From Azoarcus sp. (GTDB taxonomy: Bacteria; Pseudomonadota; Gammaproteobacteria; Burkholderiales; Rhodocyclaceae): a stretch of DNA of 64,000 bases. Under the pieces are notes generated by a model. That model did not search any database, was not told the origin of the DNA, and saw only the letters and a list, made by a program, of their open reading frames with translations. This document shows, piece by piece, positions 31,854 to 41,568 of the stretch (position 1 is the first letter of the stretch; every line of letters starts with the position of its first letter). The translations under genes and the position numbers were made by a program. The stretch lies in contig DYFV01000018.1 of NCBI GenBank assembly GCA_020725025.1, positions 1 through 64,000 on the forward strand. The letters run 5' to 3'.

Positions 31854-32531
31854 TCAGAACCGCTGCTGCAAGGTCAGGACGCGTCCCTCGCGGCGCATGT
31901 CCACCCGGTTGAGCACGCTCATGCCGAGCAGCACCACGGGCAGGTCCTGCTCGTGGACCGCCGCATCCACGTTGCGCAGTGTCATCGGGCCGATCTGAAG
32001 CGAGTCGAGCTTGACCCGCCACACCCGGGTGGGACCGGCCGCCGTGAGCGAAGTCGCCGGCTCGCCGCGCCAGTAGTCGATGCGCGCACGAAGCGCGTCG
32101 CTGCGCCCGAGCGATACCAGCGACGCACCGGTATCGACGAGGAATCGCATCGGCGCTCCGTTGATGCTGCCTCCACTTTCGAAGTGCCCTTGCGAGTCGG
32201 CATGCAGGACGAGCCGGGCCGAATCGTTGGCGGAGGCGGCCCGGATCGCCTGCCCTCCCAGCGGGATCCGCGACCGCTTGCCGTCGATCTCGACGACCGC
32301 CTGGTCGCCATCCAGCGCGAGCAGCTTCACGCCTTCCGGTGTGGAGGCCCCGACGGCCACGGTGCGGGGTGCTCCTCCGTCGATCTGAAGTACTGCCCGC
32401 GACCCCATGCTGCCCACGAACTCGACTTCGGCAGCGACGCCGGCGAGCGGAGCGGCGATCGCGCTCGTCGCCAGGACAGCGAGCCAATGGCGGCCCATGC
32501 GGAAAACAGACGCGTGGCAGCGGGTGTTCAT
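31854..32531 (-). CDS. Retropepsin-like aspartic protease (clan AA), exported
   Basis: 225 residues. Signal peptide-like N-terminus (RMGRHWLAVLATSAIAAPLAGVAA), then a retropepsin fold with the active-site sequence FLVDTGASLVSLG and the later hydrophobic-hydrophobic-G element VVLLGMSVLNRV. This matches the TIGR02281-like family of dimeric bacterial aspartic proteases. Being exported, it would act in the periplasm; substrate unknown. ATG 32531 begins MNTRCHASVFRMG. Convergent with pilE. Confidence 0.85.
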   Translation of the reverse strand: MNTRCHASVFRMGRHWLAVLATSAIAAPLAGVAAEVEFVGSMGSRAVLQIDGGAPRTVAVGASTPEGVKLLALDGDQAVVEIDGKRSRIPLGGQAIRAASANDSARLVLHADSQGHFESGGSINGAPMRFLVDTGASLVSLGRSDALRARIDYWRGEPATSLTAAGPTRVWRVKLDSLQIGPMTLRNVDAAVHEQDLPVVLLGMSVLNRVDMRREGRVLTLQQRF

Positions 32532-32845
32532 GTTCGTCGCTCCGGGTACAGGCCATCTCGGGTGCCGTGGAACCGATCCACGGACGGCGAGGACGACACG
32601 ATGTCGGGTCGGGAACCCTCGCCGTATATTCGAGGCGGTAAACCATACCATGGGTCGATACGCCGACGGCACCAGCGACCGCCGGGCGCACAGCCCCGGG
32701 CGGCGAAGCAAGCCGGGCAACGCCACCCGGCCGTCGGTCGAAAAACGGGAAGCAGCGGAACGCCGCGGAGCGTCCCCATGCGACGGAACGGCCGACCACC
32801 CGGCGATCCCGGGCGCATCCTGCCCCGACCCGGCACCCACGGTCC
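32532..32845. other. 314-base spacer without a recognised gene
   Basis: Between the aspartic protease start (32531) and the stop of the second FimT gene (32846), both on the minus strand. I see no convincing coding frame, no terminator with a T-run and no well-spaced promoter. The stretch around 32625-32655 is locally AT-richer and may contain the protease promoter. Confidence 0.5.
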
Positions 32846-33439
32846 TCAGCAGTCACCCCCCACGGCCACCCGCGGCCGGCCGGTGGCGTTCAGGATGATC
32901 CGCCGACCGGCGCCGCCGTTGCAGATCTTGATCCTGCCCATCTGGAGTGCACCGCCGACCTGGCGGGTTCCTCCTGAAGCGACATACGAGACGTAGTCCC
33001 GGAGGGGACCGTTTCCGGTTCCCCGCACGCCCTCTGCGAAACCTTCCCCCACCAGCAAGACCGGCTCACCGGCACCTCGCAGCGCGTCGCCATCGGGGTC
33101 CTCGAATACGATCCAGCCGCTATGCCAACCGACATCGGCCGAACACGACCCGCCATCGGTGCTGGTGCACACCGTCACCCGCCTCCCCCGCTTCACAGCT
33201 TCCGAGCGCGCGAGGACCAGGGCCGCGAGCAGGTTGTTCGCCGAAGTCGCGAGCCGTGTGTCGCGCGTGATCGAGGCGAAACCAGGCACCGCAAGACCGA
33301 TCAGGATGCTCAGCAGCGAGAGCGCGATCATCAACTCGATCAGGGAGAAGCCGCGTGTGCAGCCCCGACGGGGCTCGCCACATGTGTTAGACGCGGCTTT
33401 CCGCACGCGCCAGATCACGGAGACTCGCTTGATGGACAT
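32846..33439 (-). CDS. Second FimT/GspH-family pseudopilin
   Basis: 197 residues. A long leader ends CTRG before FSLIELMIALSLLSILIGLA with Glu5; the GspH domain follows (LLAALVLARSEAVKRGRRVTVC), ending GRPRVAVGGDC. It parallels the fimT at 24995 but is clearly diverged and lies on the opposite strand, outside the pil operon. The leader is 30 residues if ATG 33439 is used, long for a type IVa pilin. A downstream GTG (residue 12) would shorten it to 19. It could serve the pilus or a type II-like secretion system. Confidence 0.85.
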   Translation of the reverse strand: MSIKRVSVIWRVRKAASNTCGEPRRGCTRGFSLIELMIALSLLSILIGLAVPGFASITRDTRLATSANNLLAALVLARSEAVKRGRRVTVCTSTDGGSCSADVGWHSGWIVFEDPDGDALRGAGEPVLLVGEGFAEGVRGTGNGPLRDYVSYVASGGTRQVGGALQMGRIKICNGGAGRRIILNATGRPRVAVGGDC

Positions 33440-33551
33440 CCCAGGCACCTCTCGGCAACGCCTGGCGATAATTCTATTGTCATTCCCTTTGCAATGCCAA
33501 CCGCATTTTTTGGCGGGAGGCGGGCCTCGCCGCGGCGGCGCCACAACACTC

Positions 33552-33567
33552 TTGACCGACCGGTCAA
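33552..33567. promoter_or_regulatory. Inverted repeat, candidate operator upstream of the diiron gene
   Basis: TTGACC-GACC-GGTCAA: six-base arms, four-base spacer, with ACCGGTC inside. The style resembles TetR-family operators. The cognate regulator is not in the window. Confidence 0.4.
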
Positions 33568-33583
33568 TCAATAATACGATTAC

Positions 33584-33597
33584 TTGACCCGGATCAA
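33584..33597 (+). promoter_or_regulatory. FNR/Anr-type box upstream of the diiron gene
   Basis: TTGAC-CCGG-ATCAA fits the FNR/Anr/Dnr consensus TTGAY-N4-ATCAA. It lies 83 bases before the ATG at 33680, a position compatible with activation or repression by oxygen status. Confidence 0.5.
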
Positions 33598-33679
33598 GTT
33601 CGTGATCGCCGCATCGGCGCCGGCTTCCGGAACAATCGGCACGCGCCGCCCAAATCGAAACGAGAACGAGGAGACTTGC

Positions 33680-34705
33680 ATGGCCCACAACGAAAAGCTC
33701 GCACTTACCCGGGAGTTCCCGCCCGAGACCGCTCAGCCCAACGTCTATCCCCTGTCCTGGCACAGCCAGACGGCGAAGATGGAGGAAGTGTGGGACGCCG
33801 CCCAGCGCGAGAACTGGGATCCGAAGAAGTTGCCCTGGGATACGCTCGACGTGGAGTCCTACACCTGGGAGGAGCGCGAGGCGATTGCCTACTGGTGGAC
33901 GCTGCTCTCCGTGTTCGACGCCTCCGCGCCCCCGGTCTTCGCCGAGGCCTTCATCAAGACCTACGAGGTGCATGAGGAGGACGCGGTGCGCCGCTGCTTC
34001 TTCTCGGTGACGCGGGACGAGCAGAACCACGAGCAGATGTGCGGGCTGGCGATCACCAAGTTCCTGGAGCATCCGGACCCCCTCACCTACGAGCCCAAGA
34101 CCGAGCTCGGCCGCCGGCTGCAGAAGAACGCCAAGTGGCTGTACTACAACGGCGGGCGCTACTGGACCGGCTACAAGAACGCGGTGCCCAAGTACTCGCT
34201 GGCGGTGCTCTTCTCCTCCTTCCTGATGGGCGAGATCGCCGCCGCCACCATCTTCAAGCAGATGCACGACAACTCGCGCGAGTTGGTCTTCAAGGAGGCC
34301 TTCCGCAACATCGGCCGCGACGAGGGCCGCCACATGGCCATCTGCATGGCGCTCATGGAGCGCGACTACCCGCGCCTGCCCGCCGAGGACAAGGCGGTGG
34401 TGACCAAGCAGATCCGCGCCGGTTACCTCTTCCTGTCGGCGGTGCTGTTCGAGCCGCCGATGGAGTTCTGGGACCTCCCCGAGGACTTCATTGCCAACCA
34501 GCGCGAGGCCGAGGAAGTGGCTCGCGGTGCCGGCTTCGGCGTGCCGAGCTACGAGGCGAAGCTCGAGAACTGGCGCAACGCGATGCTGAACCTCAAGGGC
34601 GTGCTCGACCGCTACGGCATCCCCTTCCCGGCGATTCCCGAGGTAGGCATCACCGGCGAGGAGATCAGCGAGATCGACATGGCGGACATCATTCCGGTGT
34701 TCTGA
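33680..34705 (+). CDS. Diiron ferritin-like (R2/BMM-fold) oxygenase-like protein
   Basis: 341 residues, helical. Two ExxH motifs, DEQNHE (E114, H117) and DEGRH (E215, H218), plus acidic residues E89 (VFAEAF) and E185 (FLMGEIAAA) give the spacing of a four-helix-bundle diiron site as in ribonucleotide reductase R2 and bacterial multicomponent monooxygenases. No R2-type nrdA partner is nearby. The next gene encodes a [2Fe-2S]/FAD/NAD reductase, so I infer a two-component NAD(P)H-driven oxygenase, hydroxylase or desaturase. Substrate unknown. ATG 33680 follows GAGGAG; the open frame upstream overlaps the regulatory sites. A 41-base hairpin separates the two genes. Confidence 0.75.
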   Translation: MAHNEKLALTREFPPETAQPNVYPLSWHSQTAKMEEVWDAAQRENWDPKKLPWDTLDVESYTWEEREAIAYWWTLLSVFDASAPPVFAEAFIKTYEVHEEDAVRRCFFSVTRDEQNHEQMCGLAITKFLEHPDPLTYEPKTELGRRLQKNAKWLYYNGGRYWTGYKNAVPKYSLAVLFSSFLMGEIAAATIFKQMHDNSRELVFKEAFRNIGRDEGRHMAICMALMERDYPRLPAEDKAVVTKQIRAGYLFLSAVLFEPPMEFWDLPEDFIANQREAEEVARGAGFGVPSYEAKLENWRNAMLNLKGVLDRYGIPFPAIPEVGITGEEISEIDMADIIPVF

Positions 34706-34729
34706 ACAGTCGCCGCCCATTCGCGGCTG

Positions 34730-34770
34730 CCGCCGCTCCTTCAGCGCCCGATGGCGGGCAGGAGCGGCGG
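34730..34770 (+). other. Intercistronic hairpin between oxygenase and reductase genes
   Basis: Perfect 11-bp stem (34730-34740 with 34760-34770, arms CCGCCGCTCCT and complement) with an inner GCCCG/CGGGC pair. It starts 25 bases after the oxygenase stop. No T-run, so probably an mRNA stability or processing element that lets the oxygenase be made in excess of its reductase. Confidence 0.5.
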
Positions 34771-34818
34771 AAGCTGCCAACATCGGCTGAACCAGGCCGC
34801 CCCAAGAGAGACAGAGCC

Positions 34819-35868
34819 ATGCAGAAGATCAAACTCCACCCCTCAGGCCGCGAGGTCGACTGCGCCGCCGGCGACACCGTGCTCGGCGCGCTCGAGAAGG
34901 CCGGCTACGCCCTGCCCAACAACTGCCGCGCCGGTGCCTGTGGCGAGTGCAAGGTCAAGGTGCTGTCGGGCCAGTTCGACCAGGGCATGGTCCTCGACAT
35001 GGCGCTGTCCCAGGAGGAGCGCAAGCAGGGCTACGGCCTGATGTGCATGGCCAAGCCCCTCTCGCCGGAGCTCGTCATCGAATGGGGCACGGACGACGCC
35101 AAGCCCAAGCTCTTTCCGCCCCGCGAGGACCAGCGCTTCGTGGTCACCGACCGGATCGTGCGCACGCCGCGCATCGTGGAGGTGCATTTCCGCCCGGTCG
35201 GACAGCCGATGCGCTACTGGCCGGGCCAGTACGTGACCCTCGGCGACGAGCGCGCCGGCGCACCGGCGCGCTGCTACTCCATCGCCAACGCCCCGCGTCC
35301 GGACGGCGAGATCACGCTGCAGATCACCCGCATCGACGAAGGCCAGACCAGCAAGTGGGTGCACGACGCGCTCAAGATCGGCGACCTGGTGAAGATCTCC
35401 GGACCCTACGGCACCTTCATCGGGGATCCCGCGGTGGAGTCGCCGGTGTTGTGCATTGCGGCGGGCTCGGGACTCGCCCCCATCCTGTCGCTCGCCGAGG
35501 CGGCGCTGCGCCGCGGCTACCGCAAGCCGGTCACCCTGCTCTTCTCGGCGCGCAACGCGGAAGATCTATATGACTACGGCCTGATGAAGTACTGGGAGAC
35601 CAAGCACCGCAACTTCACCTACCGGCCCACCCTCACCCGCGAAAGGCGCGACGGGATGCTGCACGGCCGGGTGCCGGAGGTGCTGCCGGGGCTCTTCAAG
35701 GACCTCTCGCAGCACAGCGTCTTCGTGGCGGGCGGCCCCGAGTTCGTGACAGCCTGCGTGGACGCAGCGAAGCGCCTCGGCGCCCGCGAGGAGATGATCC
35801 ACACCGAGGGGTATTTCGGACAGGCGCAGCCTCAGACAGCCCCCGAGAGCCATCTGGTCGGCGCCTGA
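34819..35868 (+). CDS. [2Fe-2S]-FAD-NAD(P)H oxidoreductase, electron donor for the diiron protein
   Basis: 349 residues. N-terminal plant-type ferredoxin with C36, C41, C44 and C76 (CRAGACGEC ... MCMAK); FR-type FAD domain with RCYS (151-154) and GPYGTF (195-200); NAD-binding domain with AAGSGLAP (214-221) and a terminal VFVAGGPEFV. This is the layout of reductases of soluble diiron monooxygenases (MmoC, DmpP and TmoF types) and of ring-hydroxylating systems. Downstream of the diiron protein, it should reduce that protein from NAD(P)H. ATG 34819. Confidence 0.9.
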   Translation: MQKIKLHPSGREVDCAAGDTVLGALEKAGYALPNNCRAGACGECKVKVLSGQFDQGMVLDMALSQEERKQGYGLMCMAKPLSPELVIEWGTDDAKPKLFPPREDQRFVVTDRIVRTPRIVEVHFRPVGQPMRYWPGQYVTLGDERAGAPARCYSIANAPRPDGEITLQITRIDEGQTSKWVHDALKIGDLVKISGPYGTFIGDPAVESPVLCIAAGSGLAPILSLAEAALRRGYRKPVTLLFSARNAEDLYDYGLMKYWETKHRNFTYRPTLTRERRDGMLHGRVPEVLPGLFKDLSQHSVFVAGGPEFVTACVDAAKRLGAREEMIHTEGYFGQAQPQTAPESHLVGA

Positions 35869-35888
35869 TGCGCGCCGGGCGGTTGCAA

Positions 35889-35922
35889 CCGCACGCGAAC
35901 CCCGATTACCGGGTGCGTGCGG
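35889..35922. terminator. Hairpin between the reductase and yjfB genes
   Basis: Stem CCGCACGC/GCGTGCGG (35889-35896 and 35915-35922) with an inner CCCG/CGGG pairing, located between the convergent stops at 35868 and 35924. Could end both transcripts. No T-run. Confidence 0.45.
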
Positions 35923-35923
35923 A

Positions 35924-36118
35924 TCAGGCGTAGGTGTTGATCGTCCCGCCCACGGTGGCACCCGGGGTGGGCGTGGCCTGAGGCAAGGTCTGGAGCAGTT
36001 GGGCCGCGTTGGCCTTCTGAAGCTCCATCGCCTTCTTCAGCATCAGGAGCGAGGCCTGTCCCTGCACGGAACCCGGCGAAGCCGCGGAAGCGGCCGATAC
36101 GGCGGCTGAAACGTCCAT
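35924..36118 (-). CDS. YjfB-like putative motility protein
   Basis: 64 residues. It matches the YjfB_N family (MDVSAAVSAASAAS, then LLMLKKAMELQKANAAQLLQTLP). The family is annotated as putatively motility-related and often adjoins flagellar genes; no mechanism is known, and no flagellar gene is in this window. Last gene of the block that begins with argD. ATG 36118. Confidence 0.8.
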   Translation of the reverse strand: MDVSAAVSAASAASPGSVQGQASLLMLKKAMELQKANAAQLLQTLPQATPTPGATVGGTINTYA

Positions 36119-36127
36119 GATGATCCC

Positions 36128-36613
36128 CTAATCGCGGAAGTTGCCGTACTGCAGCGGGAAGTCGGAGATTTCCTTCTTCACCAGCGCAATCGCTTCCTGC
36201 AGGGTATCACGCTTTGCGCCGGAAACGCGAACCGCGTCGCCCTGGATGGCGGCCTGGACCTTGAGCTTGCTGTCCTTGAGGAGCTTGACGATCTTCTTGG
36301 CGAGATCCTGCTCCACGCCGACGCGCACCTTGAGCTCCTGCTTGACCTTGTTGCCGCCGATCTTCTGCACGTCCCCGTACTCCAGGCAGCGTACGTCCAC
36401 CTTCTTGGCGGTCATCTCGGGCAGCAGGATCGCCTTCATCTGGTCGAGTTGGAAGTCGCTGTCGCCGAAGAGGGTGAGGAGCTTCTCGCTCTGCTCCACC
36501 CGCGCGTCGGTGCCCTTGAAGTCGTAGCGTCCGGAGATCTTGCGGTTGGCGACGTCGACTGCGTTCTTCAGGGAGGGCATATCGACTTCGGACATGATGT
36601 CGAAAGATGGCAT
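36128..36613 (-). CDS. YajQ family cyclic-di-GMP-binding protein
   Basis: 161 residues. Begins [20 protein letters not shown] and contains [20 protein letters not shown], the YajQ/UPF0234 hallmark. Some homologues bind c-di-GMP and act on transcription; others are linked to nucleic-acid or nucleotide binding. The Wsp-like operon with a GGDEF-EAL protein in this window makes a c-di-GMP connection plausible but unproven. ATG 36613. Confidence 0.92.
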   Translation of the reverse strand: MPSFDIMSEVDMPSLKNAVDVANRKISGRYDFKGTDARVEQSEKLLTLFGDSDFQLDQMKAILLPEMTAKKVDVRCLEYGDVQKIGGNKVKQELKVRVGVEQDLAKKIVKLLKDSKLKVQAAIQGDAVRVSGAKRDTLQEAIALVKKEISDFPLQYGNFRD

Positions 36614-36630
36614 GCCGTATCCCTCCGCCT

Positions 36631-36954
36631 TCAGCCGAAATGGCAGATGTAGTGGTAGGGCTCGCCCGAGACTTCGATGTCGAAGCTCGAGTCGCCCGGC
36701 ACGTCGAAAGACTGGCCGGCGCCGTAGGTCTTCCACTCCGCCTCGCCCTTCAGGCGCACACGGCAGCTGCCGGCCACGCCTTCCATGATCTCGGGGGCGC
36801 CGGTGTTGAAGGTGAGCGTGGCGGGCAGGATCACGCCCACCGACTTCTTCGTGCCATCGGCCAGCACGATGGAATGGCTCACGCACTTGCCGTCGAAATA
36901 CACGTTCGCCTTGGTGGTGACGGCCACGCCGTCGAACTTCTCGGTAATGCTCAT
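36631..36954 (-). CDS. ppnP: Pyrimidine/purine nucleoside phosphorylase
   Basis: 107 residues. Cupin-like DUF1255/YaiE protein: [28 protein letters not shown] and [28 protein letters not shown]. The E. coli homologue phosphorolyses nucleosides to base and ribose-1-phosphate. Length and motifs match the family. ATG 36954; lies 17 bases upstream of yajQ. Confidence 0.92.
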   Translation of the reverse strand: MSITEKFDGVAVTTKANVYFDGKCVSHSIVLADGTKKSVGVILPATLTFNTGAPEIMEGVAGSCRVRLKGEAEWKTYGAGQSFDVPGDSSFDIEVSGEPYHYICHFG

Positions 36955-36967
36955 CGCAACAGCTTTC

Positions 36968-37195
36968 CTATTCGATACCCATGAACTTCTGGATGAAGCC
37001 CTTGGCGATGAAACCCACGAAGCCCAGGCCCAGAGCCACGAACATCCAGATCGTGCCGTACTTGCCGGCCTTGGATTCCTTCGCCAGATTGCCGATGATG
37101 AAGAGCATGTAGAGGACCAGTGCGGTCGTGAGAACCTTGACCGAGATGTCCTCGAATTCCGCGACCGTCAGGCCGAAGATGACCGGCTCGTTCAT
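36968..37195 (-). CDS. DUF2788 family small membrane protein
   Basis: 75 residues with two hydrophobic helices (about 21-37, KVLTTALVLYMLFIIGNLA, and 48-66, WMFVALGLGFVGFIAKGF). Conserved in betaproteobacteria next to argG; function unknown. ATG 37195 is chosen over an adjacent GTG at 37198. AGGGGAG precedes the start. Confidence 0.85.
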   Translation of the reverse strand: MNEPVIFGLTVAEFEDISVKVLTTALVLYMLFIIGNLAKESKAGKYGTIWMFVALGLGFVGFIAKGFIQKFMGIE

Positions 37196-37207
37196 CACCC
37201 GCTCCCC

Positions 37208-38437
<1,230 letters not shown>

Positions 38438-38501
38438 TTCGTCTTCCGCTCTACAGGCCGGCCGCACCCATGCGGCCACGATCCGTTCGTCTCGGGCGGG
38501 C

Positions 38502-39425
38502 TCAGTCCTCGACCTTGCCCAGCACCAGGTATTCCATCAACGCCTTCTGCACATGCAGGCGATTCTCCGCCTCGTCCCACACCACCGACTGCGGCCCGTC
38601 GATCACCTCGGCGGTCACCTCTTCGCCGCGATGGGCGGGCAGGCAGTGCATGAAGAGGACCTCGGGCTTGGCCGCGGCCATCATCTCGGCATCCACGCAC
38701 CAGTCGGCGAAGGCTTTCATGCGCGCTTCGTTCTCGGCCTCGAAGCCCATGGAGGTCCACACGTCGGTGGTCACCAGGTCCGCGCCGCGGCAGGCCTCGA
38801 TCGGGTCGGCGAACTCGGCGAAGTGGCCGGTGCCGTGGAGCCCCGCGCGCTCGGGCTCGACCTCGTAGCCGGGCGGGGTCGACACGTGCACCTTGAAATC
38901 CAGCACCTCGGCCGCCTGCAGCCAGGTGTTGCACATGTTGTTGGAGTCGCCCACCCAGGCCACCGTCTTGCCCTGGATCGAGCCGCGGTGCTCGATGAAG
39001 GTGAAGATGTCGGCCAGGATCTGGCAGGGGTGGTATTCGTTGGTGAGCCCGTTGATCACCGGCACGCGGGAGTTGGCGGCGAAGCGCTCGATGATCTCCT
39101 GCTCGAAGGTGCGGATCATCACGATGTCGCTCATGCGCGAGATGACCTGCGCCGCGTCCTCCACCGGCTCGCCGCGGCCGAGTTGGGAATCGCGGGTGTT
39201 GAGGTAGATCGCCGAGCCGCCCAGCTGGTGCATGCCGGCCTCGAAGGAGAGCCGCGTGCGCGTGCTCGCCTTCTCGAAGATCATCACCAGGGTGCGGTCG
39301 AAGAGCGGATGATAGGGCTCGTAGCGCTTGAACTTGTCCTTGATCCAGCGCGCGCGCGCGAAGACGTGCGCGTAGTCCTCGCGGCTGAAATCCTTGAACT
39401 GGAGATAATGCCGGGGTGCGGTCAT
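38502..39425 (-). CDS. argF: Ornithine carbamoyltransferase
   Basis: 307 residues. Converts ornithine and carbamoyl phosphate to citrulline. [10 protein letters not shown] (carbamoyl phosphate), [11 protein letters not shown], and [13 protein letters not shown] (ornithine-binding HCLP) are present. Starts 10 bases after argD. Confidence 0.96.
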   Translation of the reverse strand: MTAPRHYLQFKDFSREDYAHVFARARWIKDKFKRYEPYHPLFDRTLVMIFEKASTRTRLSFEAGMHQLGGSAIYLNTRDSQLGRGEPVEDAAQVISRMSDIVMIRTFEQEIIERFAANSRVPVINGLTNEYHPCQILADIFTFIEHRGSIQGKTVAWVGDSNNMCNTWLQAAEVLDFKVHVSTPPGYEVEPERAGLHGTGHFAEFADPIEACRGADLVTTDVWTSMGFEAENEARMKAFADWCVDAEMMAAAKPEVLFMHCLPAHRGEEVTAEVIDGPQSVVWDEAENRLHVQKALMEYLVLGKVED

Positions 39426-39435
39426 CCTGCCACCC

Positions 39436-40608
39436 TCACTGTGCCTGATGCGCGCGCACCAGCGGAGCGAGCATCGTCACGAGCGTCTGCCCATCCTGCT
39501 CGGTGAAGGTGAGCGGCGGCAGCAAGCGGATCACGCGCTCGGCGGTCACGTTGATGAGCAGCCCGGCGTCGAGCGCCTGCCCGACGAGGGCGCCGCACGG
39601 ACGGTCGAGCTCGATGCCGATCATGAGGCCGCGTCCGCGGATGTCCACCACCCCCGGCACGCCGGCGAGCGCCTCGGCGAGCCCGGTGCGGATCGCCTCG
39701 CCCACCTTGACCGCGTTGGCCATCAGGGCGTCGTCCTCGATCACCGCCAGGGTCTCGAGCGCCGCGGCGCAGGCGAGCGGATTGCCGCCGAAGGTCGAAC
39801 CGTGGTTGCCCGGCCCGAAGAGCCCGGCGGCCCGCCCCGAGGTGAGGCAGGCGCCGATCGGCACCCCCGAGCCCAGCCCCTTGGCGAGCGTCATCACGTC
39901 CGGCTTCACGCCGGCCTGCTGGAAGCCGAACCACCGACCGGTGCGCCCGACGCCGCACTGCACCTCGTCGCAGATCATGAGCCAGCCGCGCTCGTCGCAG
40001 ACCTCGCGGAGCTCGCGCTGGAAGGCTTCGTCGGCGATGTTGATGCCGCCCTCGCCCTGGATCATCTCGAGCATCACCGCCACCACGTTGTGGTTGTGCT
40101 CGGCCACCGCGCGGATGGCGGCGATGTCCTTGTAGGGCACGCGCACGAAGCCCGACACCAGGGGCTCGAAGCCGGCCTGGGTCTTGCGATTGCCGGTCGC
40201 CGACAGGGTGGCGAGCGTGCGCCCGTGGAAGGCGTTCTCCATCACGATGATGGTGGGCAGCTCGATACCCTTCTTGTGCCCGTAGTAGCGGGCGAGCTTG
40301 ATCGCCGCCTCGTTGGCCTCGCAGCCGGAATTGCAGAAGAAGACCTCGTCCATGCCGGAGATCGCGGCCAGGCGGTCGGCGAGGGCCTCCTGCTTGGGGA
40401 TGCGGTAGAGGTTCGAGGTGTGCAGCACGCTCGCGGCCTGTTCGGCGATGGTGCGAACCAGGCGCGGGTGGTTGTGTCCCAGCGTCGAAACCGCAATCCC
40501 CGCCAGCGCATCCAGGTAGCGCTTGCCCGTCTCATCGAAAAGCCACACGCCTTCCCCGCGCGCGAATCCGACGGGCTGCCGGGCATAGGTGTTCATGAGA
40601 TGCGACAT
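39436..40608 (-). CDS. argD: Acetylornithine aminotransferase
   Basis: 390 residues. PLP-dependent class III transaminase: GCEANEAAIKLARYYG, CDEVQCGVGRTG and the lysine motif LAKGLGSGVPIG. It makes N-acetylornithine in arginine synthesis and may also serve succinyldiaminopimelate. ATG 40608 follows GAGGATATCC and gives MSHLMNTYARQPVGF. An in-frame ATG 12 codons earlier has no such spacing. First gene of the arg operon. Confidence 0.93.
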   Translation of the reverse strand: MSHLMNTYARQPVGFARGEGVWLFDETGKRYLDALAGIAVSTLGHNHPRLVRTIAEQAASVLHTSNLYRIPKQEALADRLAAISGMDEVFFCNSGCEANEAAIKLARYYGHKKGIELPTIIVMENAFHGRTLATLSATGNRKTQAGFEPLVSGFVRVPYKDIAAIRAVAEHNHNVVAVMLEMIQGEGGINIADEAFQRELREVCDERGWLMICDEVQCGVGRTGRWFGFQQAGVKPDVMTLAKGLGSGVPIGACLTSGRAAGLFGPGNHGSTFGGNPLACAAALETLAVIEDDALMANAVKVGEAIRTGLAEALAGVPGVVDIRGRGLMIGIELDRPCGALVGQALDAGLLINVTAERVIRLLPPLTFTEQDGQTLVTMLAPLVRAHQAQ

Positions 40609-40753
40609 GGATATCCTCGATCCGGATGAAGCAAAAATGCGCACGGCGGCAGGCGCCGCCGTGGATATTCGAAGGGACGATGGTAAGCGAAAGACACCCG
40701 GTTGTATAGCGCGGCCCCTGGCTTCCCGGCGGAAGCGGCACAGCGTTTTCTGT

Positions 40754-40759
40754 TAGAAT
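40754..40759 (+). promoter_or_regulatory. Putative -10 element upstream of the DUF3579 gene
   Basis: TAGAAT on the plus strand 84 bases before the DUF3579 ATG, in the 234-base divergent spacer to argD (40609-40842). The -35 is not convincing. Confidence 0.3.
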
Positions 40760-40842
40760 CCGCCCCGCTTGCGCGGTGCGAGAGGGTGGCATGGGGAATC
40801 GCACCGCGTCCCGAGACTCCCGCTGCCGAAATGGCGTGACAC

Positions 40843-41127
40843 ATGAATCAAAAGATCGAAAGCTTTGTCATCGTCGGGGTCACGAAGGGGGGACAGAAAT
40901 TCCGACCGAGCGATTGGGCCGATCGCTTGTGCGGCATCATGTCGGCGTTCGGCGCCGACCATCGCATGATGTACTCCCCCTACGTGCGCCCCGGTTGCAC
41001 TCTCAAGGGCGACAAGACCGTGGTGGTCGACGCCCGGCTCTACGACATCGAGCCGCTCGCCTACAAGTTCCTGATCAATTTCGCCAAGGACAACGACCTG
41101 CAGGTGGAGCCGATCGACGCGGTGTAG
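40843..41127 (+). CDS. DUF3579 family protein
   Basis: 94 residues. KFRPSDWADRLCGIMSAFG and MMYSPYVRPGCTLKGDKTVVVDARL are the conserved family segments. The family occurs in betaproteobacteria near argD or rpsT and lacks a known role. Convergent with rpsT. Confidence 0.85.
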   Translation: MNQKIESFVIVGVTKGGQKFRPSDWADRLCGIMSAFGADHRMMYSPYVRPGCTLKGDKTVVVDARLYDIEPLAYKFLINFAKDNDLQVEPIDAV

Positions 41128-41150
41128 ACCGCAGCGAGGGCAGCCCCCGA

Positions 41151-41181
41151 AAAGAACAACGGCGACCCGAGGGTCGCCGTT
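41151..41181 (-). terminator. Intrinsic terminator of rpsT
   Basis: Stem AACGGCGACCC/GGGTCGCCGTT (41158-41168 and 41171-41181). Read on the minus strand it is followed by GTTCTTTT. Located 24 bases beyond the rpsT stop; it may also serve the convergent DUF3579 gene. Confidence 0.75.
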
Positions 41182-41205
41182 GACGTATCTGCGAGCCCGG
41201 ATCGC

Positions 41206-41472
41206 TCAGGCCGACATCGCCTTGATCGCGGCAGACAGGCGGCTCTTGTGGCGGGCAGCCTTGTTCTTGTGGATGATCTTCTTGTCCGCGACGGAGTCGA
41301 TGGTGCTCATCGAGGAGCGAAAGACGGTCTGCGCCGCGGCCTTGTCGCCACCCAGGACGGCCTTCCGCACCGCCTTGATCGCGGTACGCAGACGGGAACG
41401 CAGGCTGGCGTTATGAGCGCGGGCCACGACCGCCTGACGGGCGCGCTTGCGGGCTTGTGCCGAATTGGCCAT
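41206..41472 (-). CDS. rpsT: 30S ribosomal protein S20
   Basis: 88 residues. [21 protein letters not shown], then [16 protein letters not shown] and [15 protein letters not shown], typical of S20. ATG 41472. Transcribed from the spacer shared with the end of the Wsp-like operon and closed by a terminator. Confidence 0.97.
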   Translation of the reverse strand: MANSAQARKRARQAVVARAHNASLRSRLRTAIKAVRKAVLGGDKAAAQTVFRSSMSTIDSVADKKIIHKNKAARHKSRLSAAIKAMSA

Positions 41473-41568
41473 AGGTATTCTTCCGTTGGTTGGTTCTAGA
41501 AAACGCGCGATTGTAATACCCCAGCGCCCGTCGCGCAAGCAGCACGGCCGCCCGGTCCAATCACCGGC

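Noticed and set aside
33552-33567. FNR site at the first palindrome upstream of the diiron gene
   Set aside because: The inner spacing (TTGAC-N6-GTCAA) is two bases longer than an FNR box. Only the second site fits.
33680-34705. Ribonucleotide reductase small subunit (NrdB/NrdF)
   Set aside because: The diiron spacing is similar, but there is no nrdA partner, and the adjacent reductase fits an oxygenase.
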